Below are positions 57,309-64,000 of a DNA stretch of 64,000 bases, piece after piece. The notes beneath the pieces were generated by a model. It was given only the letters and a program-made list of their open reading frames with translations. It did not search any database and was not told the DNA's origin. Where the stretch lies: the NCBI RefSeq assembly GCF_000003855.2, contig NW_003101664.1, positions 1,116,878 to 1,180,877 of the forward strand. The letters are read 5' to 3'. Source of the DNA: Blastomyces gilchristii SLH14081 (taxonomy: Eukaryota; Ascomycota; Eurotiomycetes; Onygenales; Ajellomycetaceae). Position numbers and translations under genes: made by a program. Each line of letters begins with the position of its first letter. The stretch's first letter is position 1.

Positions 57309-57459
57309 TGTAAGAGGCCTACGCTAAATAGATCAGTATAATATTATAGATCTTATGTAACAAAGATAAAAATGTTAGAGAAGAAAAGAAAGAGAAAGTG
57401 CGAGAATCAGCAATCAAGATGAATATTTATATATGTATGTGATAATGTACACAGTGAAG
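57309..57459. repeat. LTR-like repeat, copy 1
   Basis: 151 bp matching 58462-58612 without length change; starts TGTAAGAGGCCTACGCT. Similarity stops abruptly at GTGAAG, after which this copy continues with TGTAAGAAATCCCGC, unlike copy 2. Confidence 0.85.
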
Positions 57460-57699
57460 TGTAAGAAATCCCGCTTCTCACGGATTCTTTACCTCTATTT
57501 CTATCTCTCATATAATCAATAGAGCTAGCAGCCCTTGGCTACACACAACTATATAGACTGAAGTTCACAAATACTATTCACAACTCAGCTTGAATACTAT
57601 TATACATTTAATCTCTACATTTTATCTTTCTACTGTGAATACTTCTAGTAGTTAACAGTATATATTATATCAAGCTGCAAACATCTGAATAATTGTCTG

Positions 57700-58461
57700 T
57701 GAGCACTTATTCTTACATTTCAAGCTCAGTCAGTCAGCAATCATCTGTTATAACTGAAAGAACTAGAAACTTATATACTTCAATCTCTGTGAACTCTACT
57801 GCAGACACTCAGAAGCAGTCATCTGAATCATAAATAACTCTCATAAAAGAAGTCTCAGAGAACTTATCAACTACTTACAGAATATCATTCTCTATATCTG
57901 TGATAGAGAAACTCTCTGAACTTATAAATGAATTAATCTCAGTGAAGAACATTCTTGAGTATCTCTCACAGAATTAAGCTATTTTTCTATAAGAAATACT
58001 TACTGTCTGTAAACACTCTTGAACTGAGTCTCTAGACATAATCTTCAGAGATATCTGTGAACTGAAAAGAAACTTTCTTAAGCTGTGATTACTTAAGATC
58101 ACTTATCAAATCACAATCTATAAAAGCTTTTACAAGTTTGTATTTAAAATTGACTTACAAGCTCAGCTGTGTGATATGAAAGATGAAGAAGCTATTATCT
58201 ATATAATGACAGATCTCTATTACACTGAAGTCAAGAACTGACTGAATTATTTAGAGAATAATTATAAGAGATTCTACTGATCTGTTCTCAAGATCTATCT
58301 AAAGAATAAGTTGAGAAACTTTATAAGCTGAACAGAGAACATCTGAGCTGTAATTATCAATATTAGAAAAAGAGATGAGAAATCTGATAAAGACTACTCA
58401 TGATACTTCATGAAATTGTGATGTGAATTGAGATCTGTGAAAACAGGGCTCTGAAACAAGA
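57700..58461 (+). pseudogene. Possible gag-like remnant between two LTR-like repeats
   Basis: Decoded plus-strand pieces such as LQAQLCDMKDEEAIIYIMTD, YLENNYKRFY and VLKIYLKNKLRNFIS look like a retroelement Gag, but stops are frequent and no zinc knuckle is visible. Whether this belongs to the flanking repeats is unclear. Confidence 0.4.
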
Positions 58462-58769
58462 TGTAAGAGGTCTACGCTGAATAGATCAGTACAATATTAT
58501 AGGTCTTATATAACAAAGATAAAAATGTTAGAGAAGGAAAGAAAGAGAAAGTGTGAGAATCAGTGATTAAGATGAATATTTATACGCGTATGTGATGGTG
58601 TACATGGTGAAGCTTCGGGGCGGGAGAATATACGCGTGTTCATAGCGGCTGAGAATCAGTAATCAAGAATGGCTGAGAATTGAAGCATATGCATTCAAGA
58701 ATGAAGTGATTGGAATCTGTGAAGTGTAATGAAATAGTCTATATAATTGATCAGGTGCAGCTCACTACA
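58462..58769 (-). repeat. LTR (copy 2), probably the 3' LTR of the minus-strand chromovirus
   Basis: Runs from TGTAAGAGG to CTCACTACA; read on the minus strand, TGTAGTGAGC..CTCTTACA. On the minus strand it is preceded by a purine-rich stretch (GAAAGAAGGAGC), as expected of a polypurine tract. A patch at 58613-58660 keeps several CpG sites. Confidence 0.7.
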
Positions 58770-61700
58770 TTAGCTCCTTCTTTCAGAAGCAGTTCTCATT
58801 AGTCAAGAGTCACTGTTTCAGATAACACAGAACTCAGAGTTCAGGTCAGTTAATTGTAGCTGACTTATTTCATAAGATATTACTGACTGTGATTACAGAG
58901 TCTCTTATTGAGAATATTCTCAATCTTTTACTCAAGCTTATTATCTTCTTCTATAATGTCTGATGACTGTCAGTCAGAAGTCAGTTGAGAAGAGAATGAA
59001 TCAGTGACAGCATGACAAAGCAAGCTTGTATGAAATATATCATGAATCTCTGATAATGTGTCAAGACAGTAGGTATAACTATCTAGAACTTCTATCACTT
59101 TATACTTAATATGATGATAATCTAGTGTATGAGATGAATATGTGATTTATATATTCTTAAGATTCAATCATATCAGATCTTCTATCTTATATTATTTAGT
59201 AAGATCTCAGTGAATATTGATTTGATTCTCTTAATCTTGTTTCACAGTTGTCATGAAGACCTCTGCTCAATCACAGACATCTCAGAGTTTTGTTACTATA
59301 TTATCAGTGATCTGAATCAGGCTGCAGAGATCTGATATGAACTGTATAATCTCTAAAAGATTCAACACTTTCATATAATATTCATATATAAGAAAGAACA
59401 GGCTTATATCTGTTGAAACAGCATCTTAATCATTGATAGTAACCTCTGCATGTAGAAGAAGATCATGTCAATTGTCTTATAAGTAATTACAGAACTTTTG
59501 AAGATAATTCTTCACAGTCTGAATTATCTGTTCTGATGCATTATTAATCTTGAGATGATAGACAGTTAATAGACAGTGTGTAATCTTGAGAACTTGACAG
59601 ATTCTTGTTCAGAGAGCACTCACAAATTGACAGTCTTAATTCAATACTATAGATTTCAGTAATTCATATATCTGATAGAACAGACTTTATAGAAAAGCTT
59701 CAGTGACTTGTTCAGTATTTATCTTGTTACAAGATTTCAATATTATATCTTTGCTCAGTCAATTCATGATGATCAGAATGTTTCTACAATTCTTACTCTT
59801 AGATAGATTAATAGTAAAGTCAATTACTACATCTCATCAGATTCTATCAGAAATATTGAGTGATTTTAATAGATCTTTTCTACAGTTCTTTTATGAGATA
59901 ACAGAAGAACAGTGATTGCAGTTTTGAATAAAGTGTCTGATGCTATTTAATATCTCAGATTAGTAGAACTCTCAGAAGATCATTCTATACAGTTATTCAC
60001 AGTCTGAATAACTGATTATACATGAATCATGCATCTCTTGCATTATCTGAGTATGTAAGAGTTCAGAGTGAGAGACTCAGTATTGTTCACAGAATTATAG
60101 AGTGTTATTATCATCAATTGAACATTCTGAGAGATCAGTTCTTATACATAGTTCTGAGAGAAATTGAGATACTTCTTAATATACTGCTTTAGTAAGAATC
60201 TGAAGAAGTTCATTCATCTGAGCTACTATATATCACAGTTCATTCAGTGTAGAGAAAGTGAAGATATTAATAACAGTTCTAACTGAGAAAGTATGTATAG
60301 TGTCATGAACTGTTTTATCTTGATCAACTAGTATCTTCAGGTTTAAGAGTCAGTGCTCTCAGTTCATTCAGTGAGTATCTGTTATATCAGATAACATATC
60401 TTGCTCTCATTATAAGAGAGCATCTGTCATTGAGTTCTGACTATCAGAATGATAGTGTATTATAAAATGAAAGTGACTTAAGAACTCAGATCATTATATC
60501 TGTTATTCAGTGAGTTTACAGATAGTTGTAAAGTATTTAAGATTCTTATAATCTATGACTATCTTAAATTCAGAGATACTTCAGAGTTCAGAGTCTTATT
60601 CTTTTAAACAGTATACAATTGTAAGAAGTTTCTTATCATAGATCTCATAATTGCATTCAGCAGGACTCAGTTTCTTAGATATGAAGACATATAATTGTAG
60701 AATCTCTTTATTATTATATTATAATATCACTTCTTCTATTATATAGTCAGAGAAATCAGCTTCAATAACTGTCTTATGATCAGAATTAAATATTATCAGT
60801 AGAGAAGTATTAATGAACATCTTCTTCATCTGTATAAATGCAGCTTCAGTATTCACTAATTATTGAAATACTGAGTCTTTCTTAGTAAGATCTGTAAGTG
60901 ATCTTGTGATATCTGAGAAGTTTTGTATAAATCACTGATAGAAGTTAGCAAATTCAATAAAGCTTTATACATCTTTCACAGTATATAAAGCTTTTCATTC
61001 AAGAATAATAGAGACTTTCTCAGAATTCATTCAAATTCTCTTGTCAGCTTCTATAATAAAACTCAGATACTTAATGCTCTTGACTTCAAAATCACACTTG
61101 TTAATATCTATCAGTAGTTCTGCTTCTTATAGCTGTTATAATACCTTTCACACATGCCCCGGTGGCCGAATGGTTAATGCGGCCACCCGGTAGCGCCTTG
61201 GCGTGGGAAACCAAGGCGTGTGGGTTCGAAACCCGCAGGGGATACATTAAATCCGGAACCCAAGCACCTCAGGTTCCTAATAAATACAGAGGTGTACAAA
61301 TCGCTCCAATAAAATTGCTCTATGTTCCTGGGCTGGGAAGTTATTATCGCATGTATCTAATTGTCACTTCTTTGTATTTCCTATGTTCTTGTTATCTTGG
61401 CGTGGTCTCAACACCTGTATTTCCTCCTGTATAACCAACACTTGGCCTGTATTTAACATCACGCAAGGACTCATCATAAGCTCCGCTTGCATATGAGTAT
61501 AATGGAAGAATAATAATAATAATAACCTTTCACACATACTCTTGATATTCTTTTCTGAATTTATCAGTGAAGATGAGAATGTTATCTAGATAAGCAGATG
61601 CAAACTTATTAAGAAAATCTCAGAGCACTCAGTTAATATACTTCTGAAATATACTGAAGGCATTAGTCAGTTCAAAGAGTGTAACTATTTATTCAAAGAG

Positions 61701-64000
61701 ATTATAATATGTTCAGAATGCTATAAGCTATTCATCTTCTTCAGTGATATGAATCTTATAAAATGCAGTGATGATATCTAGTTTTATAAATCATTGAGCT
61801 TGTCTGATCTGTGCTAGAGTTTCATTGATAAGAGATAAGAAGTATTGATCTTTCTTTATCAATCTGTTCAGATCTTGATAGTTCACACAGAATCAGAGTT
61901 CTTCATCTGATTTCTTTGCAAAGAGAATAGAGGCTGCAGTGAAAGAGTTGCTAATGTGTATGAATTCTTTATTCAACAGATCATTAAGTGTCTTTCAAAG
62001 AAGAAGAAGTTCATCTTGAGACATATTATAAAGAGAGTCTCATGATAGTTCAGAATTCTTATCATTCTTTTTCTCTAACTTGATACTGTGATTCACTCTG
62101 AAATCTTGTAAGAGAGATATATTTATAATATTGTCTTATCAGAAGATATCTGGATATTCATGATATTGTTAAGAGAGTTTTGTATGAGAATCTGTTATTA
62201 TAATATAAGATAATTTTTCTAGAGTCTTTTTAATATCAGTCAGACTGATGAAATAGATTGATATATAATTCTACTATCAGTGATTCTTTCAGTGACTTCT
62301 TTTTCTGAGCATTTCATAGATATTGACAGAGATCTGTGTCAGATCAATAGTCTTGTGAATATCATCTTCATGAATTCTATTATTGTTAGAGAATATCAAG
62401 CTTCTGTTTCAAGTATTCAATAAGATGCCTTGTTCAGATAGTCAGACAAGTTCTAGCATAAGATTATAATCAAGATTATCAACTTCATATACATAGGCAT
62501 CTTCACATTGATATTCTCTCACATCTATGATCAGCTTCATCATGTAATGAATATAAATGTCTTTTAGATTATCAAATTCTGCAAGAAGTTGAGGTTTTGA
62601 TAAAGAGATACACTGAAGATTATAATATCTTATGACTGAAGATTTTATCATTGCATAGTAGCATAGACTGCTGTCTATCATAGCTTTCATATTATACATA
62701 TTATCAATCACAGTAGATACAAGAATCACATTCATTATTATCTTCTCTTTAAATTATTGTTGTCTGATCTCTTTAAGCTTCTGTTTATGAATTTGAACAG
62801 AAGCTAATCTTTTCTCTGTTTCACTGAGGCATTCTTATAGTTATCTTCTGAATCTTTCTCTAATGTAATGTGGTTGACACAGACAGACACTGATTCATTC
62901 TTTAAATGAGAAGACACTGATCTTTCTCTCAAGTATGAAGATATATAGATTGATCAGCAGTTGAAAGCAATGTGTTCTGATTGATTACAGTTGATGCATA
63001 CTTCATATTAATGTCAATCAGCAACTTCTTCAGAAGTGATCTCAGAAACTTGAAAGCCTGTCTGAACAGCAGAGATTCTTGCTTATATATAGACATTTAA
63101 GTCTACTCAATTCATAGCATCTGCATCATTGTTATTCCTTAATACAGGTGTATGAGTTGCTGAGATGTAATATCTTCTATCACTGTTCTGTATATTCTTG
63201 AGCTTAGTAAGATAGTCATTCATTGTCTGAAGCTGTGTACAGAAGCCTTTATAAGTCTGATCTTCATCTACACTTACAAGAGCTTGTAAGAGTTCAAAAG
63301 TTAATGTCTTCTTAAGCATACTAATCTTCATTCAATTCTCTCAAGATTGATCATCTGCTTCTAGAATCTTAGTGTTGAAGTCAGAGATGAATATTGTAAG
63401 AGAAATATTTCTCTGTCAGATACTCTGTAGTTAATCTAATACTTTCTGTTACATAACAGTGTCTCAGAACAGAATATCAAGATGTTTCATAATATTATCA
63501 GACATTCATAACACTGATTCATATGCTTTCATTCATGAATAAAACTTCTGTTTCATATGATCTTTCAATCATTCATTGATATATCAATCTTGATTAATTA
63601 ATGAACTGATGACATCTTTATCTATACTCAGTTTCATAAGCATTTTCATTCTTCATGATGAGTAGAGAGTGAGATTGAAAGTATTAAAATATATAGAAGC
63701 ATCTAAGCATTCTTTCAGTACTTTTGTATTTGATTCTGTAGATGTTGAAATTGCATAAGTTAGTCATTGAATCTCTTTGTATTGATGTTATTAAGTTACA
63801 TGCATATCAGCTATTTATTGTTATTATAGTTTCAACATTGCTCAGAGTCACTGTGACACTGTATCTATGCTTATATTCAAGAGTTTCATATTATTGTTAG
63901 ATATAGTTATATCAATTATCAGATATGTAATTGTATTCTCATATATCTGAGTGTCAGAACTCTCAGATCTTTCACTGACATTCTTATATAAGATCTTATT
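58770..64000 (-). mobile_element. Ty3/gypsy chromovirus, decayed, running off the right edge
   Basis: On the minus strand, from right to left: a gag fragment with LVSVDEDQTYKGFCTQLQTM (63.1-63.3 kb); a protease-like region MKAMIDSSLCYYAMIK (about 62.7 kb); RT with LPSLINETLAQ-like text, FIKLDIITAFYKIHI and FASAYLDNILIFTD (62.1-61.55 kb); RNase H with [18 protein letters not shown] and DYKNLKYFTTICKLTE (61.1-60.4 kb); an integrase region; and a chromodomain-like end IENILNKRL..YLMKxVSYN near 58.85 kb. The gypsy order and chromodomain identify a chromovirus. Frames are full of stops. The 5' LTR lies beyond the window. Confidence 0.85.
61143..61537 (+). mobile_element. tRNA-derived SINE, 369 bp, with perfect 13-bp target duplication
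   Basis: Element 61156-61524 is bounded by ACCTTTCACACAT at 61143-61155 and 61525-61537, identical. The head begins GCCCCGGTGGCCGAATGGTT, with A box TGGCCGAATGG (61163-61173) and B box GGTTCGAAACC (61223-61233), 49 bp apart. A GCCTTGG/CCAAGGC hairpin lies between the boxes. The body is unrelated to tRNA. The 3' end is a hairpin (61469-61498) followed by TATAATGGAAG and an AAT tail. It is inserted in the chromovirus pol region and, unlike it, retains many CpG. The 90-codon plus-strand frame across it is non-functional. Confidence 0.93.

Noticed and set aside
61156..61245. Functional tRNA gene
   Set aside because: A and B boxes and a T-arm are present, but the acceptor stem pairs poorly, the anticodon arm is irregular, and the unit continues into a body and AAT tail with target duplications. 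A SINE explains it better.

Overview
The window is nuclear DNA of a filamentous ascomycete. Genes are split by short introns (about 45-160 bp) with GT..AG ends and CTAAY-type branch points, and the products are typical of Pezizomycotina. A gene-rich half of normal composition (about 1-46,500) next to a very AT-rich, CpG-depleted transposon block (46,500-64,000) suggests a Eurotiomycete, probably Onygenales. That placement is inference.

Gene half. Recognised genes, with exon structures solved by keeping the reading frame across splice sites: TCTP/Tma19 (2990-4116, -), sphinganine C4-hydroxylase Sur2 (6801-8167, +), long-chain alcohol oxidase (13377-15742, -), an SCP2-type thiolase with two apparent frameshifts (18192-19992, +), a nine-exon Kelch-type membrane protein (20768-23558, -), a Thr/Pro-repeat GPI-type wall protein (27580-29498, +), DEAD-box helicase Dbp6 (31223-33766, -), the GPI-anchor glycosyltransferase Gpi3/PIG-A (34054-35809, +), Arl3-type GTPase (36386-37222, -), Rcm1/NSUN5 rRNA methyltransferase (37731-39525, -), a GNAT acetyltransferase (40093-40689, +), a FYVE-finger protein (41484-42476, -) and a two-module BTB-like protein (43242-46002, -). 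Two further conserved proteins of unknown function (4745-5680, +; 9395-11711, -) and a possibly truncated transcription factor (955-2173, +) complete the set. Alcohol oxidase and thiolase are divergent neighbours with PTS1-like C-termini, so joint peroxisomal fatty-alcohol/acyl metabolism is plausible. Gpi3 and the GPI-type wall protein are an anchor enzyme and a likely client, but not adjacent.

Two small TIR elements lie between genes: a 771-bp hAT-like element with an exact 8-bp target duplication (11990-12760) and a 537-bp TA-flanked element with about 100-bp inverted repeats (29937-30473).

Transposon half. Layered insertions can be ordered. A Ty1/copia element (46523-56307, 5-bp duplication CCCAG/CTCAG) entered a dispersed repeat whose uninterrupted form is at 25.3-25.4 kb. 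A gag-only LTR element (46545-48665) then entered its 5' LTR. Two 502-bp TA-flanked MITEs in opposite orientation (49290-49791 and 49986-50487) lie between primer site and gag. A 5'-truncated LINE (52512-53949, -) interrupts the integrase region. Further right is a decayed Ty3/gypsy chromovirus on the minus strand (58770 to beyond 64000) with its LTR. Inside its pol sits a well-preserved, CpG-retaining tRNA-derived SINE (61156-61524) with a perfect 13-bp duplication.

The most interesting signal: the SINE's 3' end is homologous to that of the LINE 8.6 kb away. Both carry an 18-nt loop closed by a 6-bp stem, and the stem arms differ in sequence but remain paired in each, followed by the same GAAG(AAT)n tail. 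This looks like a LINE/SINE partner pair captured in one window.
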